Of a DNA stretch of 64,000 nucleotides, positions 17,210 through 25,044 are shown in pieces. Positions within the stretch are counted from its first letter, which is position 1; each line of letters begins with the position of its first letter. The notes below the pieces were generated by a model, which saw nothing but the letters and a program-made list of their open reading frames with translations, had not been told where the DNA came from and did not search any database. Source of the DNA: Opitutia bacterium Tous-C4FEB. GTDB taxonomy: Bacteria; Verrucomicrobiota; Verrucomicrobiia; Opitutales; Opitutaceae. The translations under genes were made by a program, and so were the position numbers. The DNA is taken from contig NEVA01000001.1 of NCBI GenBank assembly GCA_002304445.1, positions 310,001 through 374,000 of the forward strand, written 5' to 3'.

Positions 17210-18211
17210 TTACTTCCAGCTCAGCACGAGCCGCGTAAAGTAGGTCGTGTCGAGTTTGTCGACGCCACGACCGGGTTGGCTGTTGTAATCGTTGGCGACG
17301 CCGACCCGGAGCTTCCACTGCGTGCTCGCGATCGGGAGTTCCAACAAGCTCTCATGGGTGACCACGTGGACGCCGAAGTCTTCAAACGTCGGAACGAAGG
17401 ACAGACGGTTGATCAAAATCGAGTTCTCAAATTGCAGACGATGATTGAGGCCGAAGTCCAAACCGGCCGCCTTCACATCTTTGGAGCGGGGGTTTTTGTA
17501 GCCGGCATAGCGGAACGACAAACCCGCCCGGCCCGTCAGCGTCTGCTTCGCGTCTTTAATCAGATCGTAGCCCAAACCGGCCGCCGCCACGTCGTAGAGT
17601 TCGATGTCCTTGATCCGGTCGAAGCCGCCTTCGTTGCGCACATACCAGGATTTGTGGCTCGCGAAGTTGTTCGCGTAGTCCACGCCGACCTTGAATTGGT
17701 CGGCCGATTTTTCGCCGTCCGAAACCTGTCGGTCATAACCGGTGTAGAACTGCAGCGTGTCCTGCGCTCCCGCGAGGGTCGCGCGAAACGCGACCGCCGT
17801 GGCCAGCTGGCTCTTGTTGCCGCTCTTGCCCGACACATCGACCGCCGCCTCGTAGGCCCAGCCCCGCTCGAGCGCAGCGATGGCCGGATCTTTGCCGCCG
17901 GCAGCCTAGCTCGCCGCGACTTTATCCACCGACGTGGAGATCACGCCATCGGCACCCGCGATCTTCACCGCGCCGCCCTCCGTGGAGACTTTGCCGTCGG
18001 TCCGCGTGCCGCTTGCGAGCCGCACCGCCACCGCGCTGTCCGTCGTGATCGAAACAACGTCGCTCTGCTTGATCGTGATCTCGCCGGCATAGGACGTCAG
18101 CAATGTGACGTTGCCGCCGTCGATTTTGGTCACCGTCCCGACGAGGCGCGAACCGTCTTTCGTCTCGACCGTATCGGCCGAAAGCACCGCGCTCGAAAGC
18201 GCAATCAACAT
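17210..18211 (-). pseudogene. DUF481 outer-membrane-type protein, interrupted by an in-frame amber codon
   Basis: Two open stretches in the same frame (18211-17909 and 17905-17213) are separated only by a TAG at 17906-17908. The first encodes an exported N-terminus with a small domain: ETKDGSRLVGTVTKIDGGN, then YAGEITIKQSDVVSI, ending DKVAAS. Directly after the stop the frame reads AAGGKDPAIAALERGWAYEAAVDV, then a DUF481 beta-barrel-like region (DTLQFYTGYDRQVSDGEKSADQFKVGVDYANN, and a LDTTYFTRLVLSW end). As I remember the family, this is one protein and the stop position is usually Trp, so a TGG to TAG change is likely. The start is also weak. ATG 18211 gives a signal peptide without a basic region, while in-frame KLLRSASAA lies upstream without ATG, GTG or TTG (a CTG is at 18230-18232). 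It could be a real pseudogene, a sequencing error or read-through. Confidence 0.75.
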
Positions 18212-18388
18212 GGCCGCCGAAGCAGACCGCAGGAGTTTAGATAAGTTTATAAGGGTAAACGAGATCGACGGCTCCTAAAAATCTGTCAATCTCAAGCCCA
18301 CTCCGCTGGGTTATTTTACAGAGGGGTTACGGCAACGCGGCTCGACACTGCCCGACTCGCCGCTTTGCCTCCGCTTAACGCTCTACGC

Positions 18389-19321
18389 ATGTCCGCCCCC
18401 GTCCAACGCCCTTCCCTCATCGTCGCCGACCGCTGGCGCGATTACCAACTTCTCGACTGCGGCGACGGCCTGAAACAGGAGCGTTGGGGCGCCTTCAATC
18501 TCGTCCGCCCCGATCCCCAGATCATTTGGCCCCGCCACGGTTCCGCCGGCAGCATCGCGACCCCGGGCGCGCCGGGCGCGAAATGGGACGGCTGGGATGG
18601 CTTCTACCACCGCAGCGAACAGGGCGGCGGCAAATGGGAATACCGCAAATCCCTGCCCGATCACTGGAAGCTCGCCTACGATTCCCTCGGCCTGACGTTT
18701 AAGATTCACCCGACCTCTTTCAAACACACCGGCCTCTTCCCCGAGCAAGCCGTCAACTGGGAGTGGTTCTCCGCCAAGATCAAAACCGCCCGCGCCGCCG
18801 GCCGCCCCGTCAACGTCCTCAACCTCTTCGGCTACACCGGTGCCGCCACCTGCGCCGCCGCCAAAGCCGGCGCCAGCGTCACCCACATCGACGCCGCCGA
18901 GGGGATGGTGAAATGGTGCAAGGAAAACGCCGTGCTTTCCGGCCTCGTCGATGCGCCCATCCGCTACATCGCCGACGACTGCCTGAAATTCGTCCGCCGC
19001 GAACAGAAGCGCGGCAAATTCTACGACGCCATCATCATGGACCCGCCCACCTACGGTCGCGGCGCCACCGGCGAGATGTGGAAGCTCGAAGAACACCTCT
19101 GGCCGCTGCTCACCGAGTGCCGCGCCCTGCTCACGCCCTCGCCGCTCTTCTTCCTGATCAACGCCTACACCGCGCGCCTTTCCCCGACCGTCGTGGCGAA
19201 TCTCCTCACCGAGCTCATGCACGGTCGCGGTGGCAACATCACCGCCGGCGAAGTGGGCCTCCCGATCCAGCGCGACGGCAAAATCCTCCCCTGCGGCATC
19301 TACGGCCGCTGGGAAGCGTGA
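18389..19321 (+). CDS. Class I SAM-dependent methyltransferase (RlmK/RlmI-like)
   Basis: I chose ATG 18389 (MSAPVQRPSLIVADRW) over an upstream TTG. The 310-residue product has the SAM-binding core of the RlmI/RlmK C-terminal type: VNVLNLFGYTGAATCAAAKAGASVTHIDAAEGMVKW (motif I and acidic post-I), IRYIADDCLKFVRRE, and the catalytic DPPTYGRG motif (motif IV). An N-terminal region with WPRHG and YHRSEQGGGKWEYRKSLP precedes it, in place of a PUA domain. The family methylates C5 of cytosines or N2 of guanines in 23S rRNA; the exact target cannot be told. It is divergent from the DUF481 gene and converges with the VOC gene 34 bp downstream. Confidence 0.87.
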   Translation: MSAPVQRPSLIVADRWRDYQLLDCGDGLKQERWGAFNLVRPDPQIIWPRHGSAGSIATPGAPGAKWDGWDGFYHRSEQGGGKWEYRKSLPDHWKLAYDSLGLTFKIHPTSFKHTGLFPEQAVNWEWFSAKIKTARAAGRPVNVLNLFGYTGAATCAAAKAGASVTHIDAAEGMVKWCKENAVLSGLVDAPIRYIADDCLKFVRREQKRGKFYDAIIMDPPTYGRGATGEMWKLEEHLWPLLTECRALLTPSPLFFLINAYTARLSPTVVANLLTELMHGRGGNITAGEVGLPIQRDGKILPCGIYGRWEA

Positions 19322-19355
19322 GGTCCGGCGCGTTAGCCTCAACGCGCCATCACCC

Positions 19356-19820
19356 TCACCGATACTCCGCCAACTCCACGATGACCCCGTCGGGGTCGAG
19401 GAAGTAAACCAAGGTCTTCCCACCCGCGCCGGTGTCGAATTTCACCACGCCACCCGGCACCGCCGTCGGCTCGCCCCACACGTCGATGCCCGCGGCCCGC
19501 AACTTCGCGGTCACCGCAAAAATGTCGTCCACCCGCAGCGCAAAATGCCGCAGCCCGCGCGTGTTTGCCTTTCCGTTTTCCGGCACCGCCACGCCCTCCG
19601 GCGAATGATAGTGCAGCAACTCGATTCGCGGCCCGCCGCCCGGCAATTCGACAAATACCGCGTGCGCCTTCACCCCGCGCAGCCCCACGATCTTTTCAAT
19701 CCACTCGCCCTCGAGGTGCGCCTCCTTCGTTTTCTCGCAGCCGAGCACATCGCAGTAAAACGCCAGCGACCGCGCCATGTCGGCGACTACGATGTTCAAG
19801 TGGTCGATTCCGAGAATCAT
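19356..19820 (-). CDS. VOC/glyoxalase family protein
   Basis: Two close ATGs exist (19829 and 19820). The second is preferred because a GGGAG-like stretch lies about ten bases upstream of it. The product has about 154 residues and the paired beta-alpha-beta-beta-beta modules of the VOC fold. Metal-ligand positions look filled: His in GIDHLNIVV, Glu in PRIELLHY, His in GLRHFALRV and Glu in VIVELAEYR. This matches the methylmalonyl-CoA epimerase/glyoxalase I-like branch. The substrate is unknown. It starts divergently, about 110 bp from the sugar kinase operon. Confidence 0.82.
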   Translation of the reverse strand: MILGIDHLNIVVADMARSLAFYCDVLGCEKTKEAHLEGEWIEKIVGLRGVKAHAVFVELPGGGPRIELLHYHSPEGVAVPENGKANTRGLRHFALRVDDIFAVTAKLRAAGIDVWGEPTAVPGGVVKFDTGAGGKTLVYFLDPDGVIVELAEYR

Positions 19821-19930
19821 GCCGCCCATGCTCCCGACCCCGCCCTCCGCCGCAAGGCCGTTTCCCCTTCAATCGCCCGACCTTGAAAAATAATTTCGCG
19901 CCGCCTGCTTCCGTGTATTCCGTGTGTTCC

Positions 19931-20860
19931 GTGGGCAACTCCTCCTTCAAAATCGGCGTCGACGGCGGCGGCACCAAAACCGAATGCATCCTCATCGACG
20001 ACGCCGGCACGATCGTCGCGCACCACCTCGCCCCCGGCTGCAACCCCAACGTCGCCGGCACCGAAGCCGCCCGCGCCATCGTGACCGCCGCCCTCTCCGC
20101 GCTCATTTCCTCTCCGACACTCAACCCTCAACTTTCAGCTCTCAGCTCGTCGCCGATCGTGGCGACTCAGCTCTTCATGTCGGGCGCGCCGACGTTCTGG
20201 CAGGAGTTCGCCGCCTCGCTCAACGGCTACGGCCGCGTCACCGCCGCACCCGATTCACTGCCCACGCTCGAACTTGCCACCGGCGGCGCTCCCGGCCTCG
20301 TGCTCCACGCCGGCACCGGCTCCTTCGTCGCCGCCCGCGCGCCCGACGGCACCGTCCACTACGCCGGCGGCACCGGTTGGCGTTTCGGCGACCCCGGCAG
20401 CGGCTACGAACTCGGCCGCCGCGCCATCGCCCGCGCCCTGCTCGAGCTCCAAGGTTGGCTCCCGGCCTCGCGCCTCGGTCCCGCCGTGCGCGACCACACG
20501 CAGCTCGGCGACGCCGCCGACGCCCGCGCCATCACGCGCTACTTCTACGCCCACGCGGAGCCCAACCGCGTCATCGCCGCCCTCGCTCCGGACGTTTTGC
20601 GCCTCGCCACGGAGGGCGATCCCACCGCCCATCAGGTCGCCGTGGAATCCGCCACCGAGCTCCTCGATCTCGCCCACCACGTCGCGGCCAAACTGTTTCC
20701 CGGCGCCGCGCTCGCCGAAATCCCCACCGGCCTCAGCGGCGCGCTCCTCACCCACGCCACCGTGCGCGCCGCCCTCGCCCCGCGCACTTCGTTGCCCCTG
20801 ACATCCATCACCGCCGCGCCCATCGAGGGCGTGCGCCGCCTGCTGGTTCGCTCCCGTTAA
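19931..20860 (+). CDS. BadF/BadG-type ATPase, N-acetylglucosamine kinase-like
   Basis: The start is uncertain. In-frame GTG codons are at 19913, 19922 and 19931; I use 19931 because it lies nearest the phosphate-1 motif GVDGGGTKTECIL. The 309-residue product has the actin-like ATPase fold of eukaryote-type GlcNAc kinases: LFMSGAPTFWQEF, LVLHAGTGSFVAAR (phosphate 2) and GGTGWRFGDPGSGYELGRRAI. It probably phosphorylates an amino sugar or related sugar. The stretch SSPTLNPQLSALSS (about residues 60-73) is encoded by a degenerate 7-nt tandem repeat and looks like an insertion. It starts an apparent operon: the next gene begins 4 bp after its stop. Confidence 0.82.
   Translation: MGNSSFKIGVDGGGTKTECILIDDAGTIVAHHLAPGCNPNVAGTEAARAIVTAALSALISSPTLNPQLSALSSSPIVATQLFMSGAPTFWQEFAASLNGYGRVTAAPDSLPTLELATGGAPGLVLHAGTGSFVAARAPDGTVHYAGGTGWRFGDPGSGYELGRRAIARALLELQGWLPASRLGPAVRDHTQLGDAADARAITRYFYAHAEPNRVIAALAPDVLRLATEGDPTAHQVAVESATELLDLAHHVAAKLFPGAALAEIPTGLSGALLTHATVRAALAPRTSLPLTSITAAPIEGVRRLLVRSR
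20119..20146. repeat. Degenerate 7-nt tandem repeat inside the kinase gene
   Basis: Four adjacent 7-mers, ACTCAAC, CCTCAAC, TTTCAGC and TCTCAGC, follow the pattern NYTCARC. They are translated in frame as part of the kinase. A nearby non-coding stretch at 19905-19933 also repeats TTCCGTGT. Confidence 0.6.
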
Positions 20861-20864
20861 TCTC

Positions 20865-21779
20865 ATGCGTTGCCTCCGGTCGATCGTCGCCTTCGCCGTT
20901 GTTACCCTGCTTGCGGTTCATGCCGCACCCGCGCCCGTCCCCGGCCAATCGACGTTCACTGCCGACCGCTACGTCGAATCGGTCGCCGGGAATTTGCCCA
21001 TTGTGCTCACCGCCCCGCACGGCGGCGCGCTCAAGCCCGACTCCATCGCCAACCGCAAGGAGGGTGTCCTCGGCGCCGACCTCAAAACCCTCGAACTCGC
21101 CCGCGCCCTCGCCGCCGAACTCTTCGCCCGCACCGGCCGTCACCCCGCCCTCGTCGCCAGCCATCTCCATCGCTCGAAACTCGACCCTAACCGCGAGATC
21201 AAGGAAGCCGCCCAAGGCGATCCGATCGCCGAGTCCGCCTGGCGCGACTTCCACGCCGCCATCCACGCCGCGCTCGACGCCACCGTCGCCCGTCACGGCT
21301 TCGCCTTCCTCATCGATCTCCACGGCCACTCCCACCCCATCGCCCGCCTCGAACTCGGCTACGCCCTCGACTCCGCGCAACTCAACCGCTCCGACGCCAC
21401 CTTCGACGCCTCCGGCCTGATCGCGCTCAGCACCCTGCGCGATCTCCACGCCCGCTCCGGCCCCGCACTCGCTCCGTCCGCGCTCATCCGCGGCCCACGC
21501 AGCCTCGGCGCGCTCTACCAAGCCGCCGGCCTCCGCGCCATCCCCAGCCCCCAGGAGCCCCAGCCCGGTGCGAATCCGTTTTTCGCCGGCGGCTACATCG
21601 TCCGCACCTACGCCGCCGCCCCCGACACGCCGAAAGTCGACGGCCTGCAAATCGAAACCTACCGCATCGGCGTGCGCGACACGTCCGAAAACCGCGCCCG
21701 CTTCGCCCGCCTCACCGCGGACGTTCTTACCCCTTTTCTCCGCGAGCACTACGCCTTCGACCTCGCGGCGAAGAAATAA
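20865..21779 (+). CDS. N-formylglutamate amidohydrolase-like exported protein
   Basis: The 304-residue product starts 4 bp after the kinase stop. A signal peptide (about residues 1-21, VAFAVVTLLAVHAAPAP) precedes a domain with features of the FGase family (PF05013-like): PIVLTAPHGG near residue 46, HLHRSKLDPNRE near residue 103 and FLIDLHGHSH near residue 150. These His, Arg and Asp residues are placed as in the zinc-binding site. The annotated family hydrolyses N-formyl-L-glutamate, but an exported member near a sugar kinase probably has another amide substrate. It is assigned by motif order, so the family is likely and the substrate unknown. Confidence 0.72.
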   Translation: MRCLRSIVAFAVVTLLAVHAAPAPVPGQSTFTADRYVESVAGNLPIVLTAPHGGALKPDSIANRKEGVLGADLKTLELARALAAELFARTGRHPALVASHLHRSKLDPNREIKEAAQGDPIAESAWRDFHAAIHAALDATVARHGFAFLIDLHGHSHPIARLELGYALDSAQLNRSDATFDASGLIALSTLRDLHARSGPALAPSALIRGPRSLGALYQAAGLRAIPSPQEPQPGANPFFAGGYIVRTYAAAPDTPKVDGLQIETYRIGVRDTSENRARFARLTADVLTPFLREHYAFDLAAKK

Positions 21780-21809
21780 TCCACTTCGCCCGTTTCCCAC
21801 CTCGCACCC

Positions 21810-22292
21810 ATGCTCGTCCGCTTCACCAAAGGCTCCGTCGCTGCCAAAAACGATGCACTCGTCTGCGAGCGCCCCGACGGCACGAGCTCGACCGCCGCCA
21901 TGCCGAAGCAAGGCATTCTCCCGCACGACGCCTTTCACTTCGTCGTGGAAACCACCCTCGGCTGGACCGACGCTTTCTTCGGCCAAGTCGCCGCCGGCGC
22001 GAGCCTCGCCGACACCACCGCCCGCTTTCACCCGGTCAAAAAATCGCCCGCCCCACTCCCGCGCCTCCGCCAAATCGAAGCGCTCGTCGAGTGCCTGCAA
22101 GCCGAGCAATGGGGCGGAGCCAGCGATCCGGTCGCGTTCATCGCCAAGCTCGCCGCCGCCTGCCGCCGCACGCGCACTACGCCGCCGACGATCGCCCCCG
22201 CTGATCTCGCCCGCGTGCGCCTCGCCCTCCGCGAATTCGGCGCCGCCTGGCGCCCGCTCAACCCCGGCCAATCCATCGAACGCACGTTCTGA
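21810..22292 (+). CDS. Conserved hypothetical protein
   Basis: This soluble 160-residue protein begins MLVRFTKGSVAAKNDALVCERPDG, with AMPKQGILPHDAFHFVVE near residue 35 and a later helix QIEALVECLQAEQWGG. No signal or membrane segment is seen. I recall similar short proteins with the PKQGIxPHDxxHxxVE motif in other bacteria but know no function. It is the third gene of the apparent kinase operon, 30 bp after the previous stop. Codon use resembles its neighbours. Confidence 0.65.
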   Translation: MLVRFTKGSVAAKNDALVCERPDGTSSTAAMPKQGILPHDAFHFVVETTLGWTDAFFGQVAAGASLADTTARFHPVKKSPAPLPRLRQIEALVECLQAEQWGGASDPVAFIAKLAAACRRTRTTPPTIAPADLARVRLALREFGAAWRPLNPGQSIERTF

Positions 22293-22427
22293 TCCCAAAC
22301 CCGAGCTCCCCGATGCCTACGGTTGATCGGGAAAGAAGGCGAGGTTACGAGACCGACCTTCTCCCGCCCGCAGTTCCGATGCCTCGATTCGAAGGCGATC
22401 AAACCCATGCGCGACCGGCAGGGGATT

Positions 22428-22455
22428 TTTCTGTCCAAAATCTTTCTGTCAAAAG
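22428..22455. repeat. TTTCTGTC(C)AAAA short tandem repeat
   Basis: The 276-bp gap after the hypothetical gene holds a locally AT-rich stretch in which TTTCTGTCCAAAATC is followed at once by TTTCTGTCAAAAGC. I have the impression that such TTTCTGTC-rich stretches recur between genes in related genomes, but this cannot be checked here. The rest of the gap holds no gene or clear signal. Confidence 0.4.
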
Positions 22456-22568
22456 CCTGCTACCGCGTCACTCGCCGCGGACTTCTTCGTCCCATCGGCA
22501 TCTCTCCGACGCGATCTCGCGATCCACACCCCGCTTGCCCCGAGCCTTCGAGTTTCTACTTTCGCGCC

Positions 22569-22736
22569 ATGACCGCCGCCGCCCGCAAACAATCCCCGAA
22601 CGCAGCGCCCTCGCTTGCGGGTAAAAAATCCGCGCACCGCGACGTCTTCAAAAAATGGCGTGGTCGCGGCGCCTTGTCCGACGGACTGAGTGTTGATGCC
22701 TACATCTCTCGCGCCCGCACTCCTCACCGCCGCTGA
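22569..22736 (+). CDS. Small hypothetical protein overlapping the next gene
   Basis: ATG 22569 opens a basic 55-residue frame (MTAAARKQSPNAAPSLAGKK...) ending DGLSVDAYISRARTPHRR. It overlaps the next gene by 41 bp in another frame. Its end (WRGRGALSDGLSVDAYISRAR) vaguely resembles the C-terminal toxin-binding tail of small VapB-type antitoxins, but no toxin partner is adjacent. It may be a real small gene or a remnant. Evidence is limited to a clean start, a plausible length and the overlap. Confidence 0.3.
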   Translation: MTAAARKQSPNAAPSLAGKKSAHRDVFKKWRGRGALSDGLSVDAYISRARTPHRR

Positions 22737-23649
22737 GTTCCTCGTGCAGCTTAGCAAACTCAGTGTTCTCGCAGTTCTCCCCGAGCCCGTCTGGCTCGCC
22801 CGCCAATCGGCCCACGAGGTCCGCGTGCGCGCGTGGACCGATCCGCATCAAGCCCGTGCCTCGCGCGGCGAAAAACATCCGGTTCACGATTTTCTTTTCA
22901 GCTACTACGCCTACCGCGCCGCCTGGCTGAAACGCTGGCATCCCGGCCCCGACGTCGCTCTCACCGGCGAATCCGCCCGCGCCTTCCTCCGCTGGCCCGA
23001 ATATCGCGAGATCACCCTGCCCGACGGCACCACCGCCGTCGCCCTCGAACCCGCCACGCTCCCCGTTCACCGCCGCGTCTTCGTGACGTGGCTCCGCGAT
23101 TTGCTGCAAACGATGCAGACGCGTCCCGCCTTCTTCGGCTGCTTCGGCCTCCACGAGTGGGCCATGGTTTACCGCCAAACCCCCGACGAGATCCGCCATA
23201 ACGCCTACCCGCTCCGCTATCCGCCCGACGCCCTTGCCCGCATCGTCGAGGCCGCGCCCATCACTTGCACCCATTTCGACGCGTTTCGCTTTTTCACGCC
23301 GCCCGCCCGCCCGCTCAACCGTCTCCAACCCACCCGCGAGACCACGCCGCAACACGAACAACGCGGCTGCCTCCACGCCGGCATGGATCTCTACAAATGG
23401 GCCTTTAAACTCGCGCCCTTCACGCCCAGCGAGCTCGTCGCCGACTGCTTTGAACTCGCCTGCGCCATCCGCGAAGTCGACATGCGCGCCAGCCCCTACG
23501 ACCTCGCCGCCCTCGGCTACCCGCCCATCGCGATCGAGACTCCCGCCGGTCGCGTCGAATACGAAACCCACCAACGCGCCTTCGCCACCCGCGGCGACCC
23601 GCTCCGCGCCCGCCTCCTCGCCCTCTGCGAACGCCTCCTCGCGGCGTAA
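22696..23649 (+). CDS. Conserved protein often annotated as 3-methyladenine DNA glycosylase
   Basis: The 317-residue product (ATG 22696) is soluble. Motifs include RAWTDPHQARASRGEKHPVHDFLFSYY near residue 45, AWLKRWHPGP, and HEWAMVYRQTPDEIRHNAYPLR with C-terminal ACAIREVDMRASPYDL. I recall proteins with the GEKHPVxDFLFxYY and RWHPG motifs, mainly in actinobacteria, that carry the label 3-methyladenine DNA glycosylase. The basis of that name is weak and no helix-hairpin-helix glycosylase motif is visible. The conserved His, Asp and Arg residues suggest an enzyme. It overlaps a 55-residue frame upstream. Confidence 0.65.
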   Translation: MPTSLAPALLTAAEFLVQLSKLSVLAVLPEPVWLARQSAHEVRVRAWTDPHQARASRGEKHPVHDFLFSYYAYRAAWLKRWHPGPDVALTGESARAFLRWPEYREITLPDGTTAVALEPATLPVHRRVFVTWLRDLLQTMQTRPAFFGCFGLHEWAMVYRQTPDEIRHNAYPLRYPPDALARIVEAAPITCTHFDAFRFFTPPARPLNRLQPTRETTPQHEQRGCLHAGMDLYKWAFKLAPFTPSELVADCFELACAIREVDMRASPYDLAALGYPPIAIETPAGRVEYETHQRAFATRGDPLRARLLALCERLLAA

Positions 23650-23665
23650 CCGAGTTTCGTTCTCC

Positions 23666-23772
23666 GTAGGGCAAGGTCTCCGACCTGCCCTCCAGGTCCC
23701 AAGCCGCGCCGCGCCACGCCGCGCCACGCCACGCCGCGGATCAGACAAGGCGGGTCAGGGACGCCGCCCTAC
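23666..23772. repeat. GTAG-headed inverted repeat element (REP/BIME-like)
   Basis: Outer arms GTAGGGC (23666-23672) and GCCCTAC (23766-23772) face each other. The left arm continues as a small hairpin (GGCAAGGTCTCCGACCTGCC), and the right has GGCGGGTCAGGGACGCCGCC. Between them lies a low-complexity CGCGCCACGC-type tandem run. It sits 17 bp after the stop of the upstream gene. The layout matches the elements at 40369-40429 and 46843-46947. Confidence 0.6.
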
Positions 23773-23817
23773 TTTCGAACGTAACCCACTCGCCCTTTCG
23801 CCGGGACTCGCCGCCCC

Positions 23818-24933
23818 TCACCCGCGCGGCCTCGCCTTCCCCGGCAAAATCTCCCGCACCACGTCCGCCAGTTGCTTCGCCGTCGGCAGCTTCCCTTTAA
23901 ACTCCGCCGGCAGCTTCGACTGCATCCGATACTCCGCGACGCCGATGGGATTCCCTTTCGACTTCAGCGCGAACTCCACCTCCACGTCGTCCTTCTCCGC
24001 GCACAAAATGATCCCGATCGACGGCCGGTCATCCGGTGCGCGTTCCTTTTCGTTCAGCAAGTTCAGATAAAAATCCATCTTCCCCGCAAACTCCGGCTCG
24101 AACGCGACGACCTTCAGATCGAACGCGACGAGCGCCTTCAGGAAGCGGTGATAAAACAGCAGGTCCACGAAGTATTCCTTCGCTCCCAGCGCGAGCCGGT
24201 ATTGCCGGCCGACAAAGCAAAACCCATAGCCGAGCTCCAAGATAAACTGCTGCAACCGCCCGATCAGCCGCTCCTCCAGTTCCCTCTCCTTCATTGGCCG
24301 CGCGATGCCGAGGAATTCCAGATTATAGCGGCTCTTGAGCATCTCATCCGCCTGCTCCGCGAAATGCTCCGGCAACGCCGCCGCGAAATTGTGTGTCTTC
24401 TTCTCCGCCTTCGCCCGCTCGTAAGCCTGCGCCTTGATCTGGTTGAGCAACACCGCCCGGCTCCACCCAAACTTCGCCGTGGCCTTCAGGTAATAGAGAC
24501 GTGGCGCGGGCTCGGTGAGCTTGTTGAGAATCTCCACATGATGTCCCCAAGGAATGGCGGACGCCAATTCTCGCACAGCTTGTGCGAGAATTACCTCACT
24601 CCCGGCGGTGCCTCCAGATTCTCGCGCAAACTGTGCGAGAAAGTCCGGCGTGTTGAAAGTTTGGAACATCTGTCGCATCCGCCAGATGTTCGAAATCGAA
24701 AAACCCCGCATATCCGGAAACTCCGCCCGCAAATCCGCCGACAACCGCTCCACCACCGATTCACCCCAGCCCACCGCCGCCTGCTTCTCCACGATCCCGC
24801 GCCCAATTTCCCAATACAGCATCACTAGTTCCCGGTTCACCGCGCGACCCGCGCTCAACCGCGCCGACTGGATGCGCCCTTTCACCTCGGTCAGAAACGC
24901 GGAGTAATCGGGGACGAGCACGACGGGTTTCAT
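23818..24933 (-). CDS. DUF1016 family PD-(D/E)XK nuclease (YhcG-like)
   Basis: I start the gene at ATG 24933 (MKPVVLVPDYSAFLTEVK); the frame is open further but without family character. The 371-residue product has the N-terminal DUF1016 helical domain (ELVMLYWEIGRGIVEKQ, GFSISNIWRMRQMF), a linker, and PWGHHVEILNKL with RLYYLKATAKFGWSRAVLLNQIKA. The C-terminal PD-(D/E)XK nuclease shows GAKEYFVDLLFYHRFLKALVAFDLKV with the metal-binding Asp and Asp-x-Lys pattern, then GIILCAEKDDVEVEFAL. YhcG-type proteins are thought to act on DNA and are often linked to mobile or restriction loci. The linker (about residues 110-130) is encoded by two palindromes and reads FLAQFARES and ILAQAVREL. Confidence 0.85.
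   Translation of the reverse strand: MKPVVLVPDYSAFLTEVKGRIQSARLSAGRAVNRELVMLYWEIGRGIVEKQAAVGWGESVVERLSADLRAEFPDMRGFSISNIWRMRQMFQTFNTPDFLAQFARESGGTAGSEVILAQAVRELASAIPWGHHVEILNKLTEPAPRLYYLKATAKFGWSRAVLLNQIKAQAYERAKAEKKTHNFAAALPEHFAEQADEMLKSRYNLEFLGIARPMKERELEERLIGRLQQFILELGYGFCFVGRQYRLALGAKEYFVDLLFYHRFLKALVAFDLKVVAFEPEFAGKMDFYLNLLNEKERAPDDRPSIGIILCAEKDDVEVEFALKSKGNPIGVAEYRMQSKLPAEFKGKLPTAKQLADVVREILPGKARPRG
24566..24592. repeat. Perfect 12-bp palindrome inside the DUF1016 gene
   Basis: AATTCTCGCACA and its exact complement TGTGCGAGAATT flank a 3-nt GCT loop. On the coding (minus) strand it encodes ILAQAVREL. A second, near-identical palindrome lies 26 bp away. Confidence 0.85.
24619..24641. 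repeat. Second palindrome inside the DUF1016 gene
   Basis: TTCTCGCGCA and TGTGCGAGAA flank an AAC loop, with one G-T mismatch in a 10-bp stem. It is clearly a copy of the unit at 24566-24592. On the coding strand it encodes FLAQFARES. Both copies keep the reading frame open. Confidence 0.8.
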
Positions 24934-25044
24934 GGTTCCAAAATTGACTTCGGCGATCAGCTCCGTCGAACCATTCTTCAGCTTTTGCGCCGCCCTTACC
25001 TCCCGTTCCGCTCCCGCTCTCTCTACACGCCCTCTCCTTTCCCA

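Noticed and set aside
20808-22298. Long (496-residue) minus-strand frame over the amidohydrolase-like genes
   Set aside because: Gly/Glu/Ala-rich composition with no motif, opposite to three plus-strand genes with good signatures.
22569-22736. 55-residue frame as a VapB-type antitoxin
   Set aside because: The tail likeness is faint and no PIN or other toxin gene is adjacent; kept only as a low-confidence small gene.
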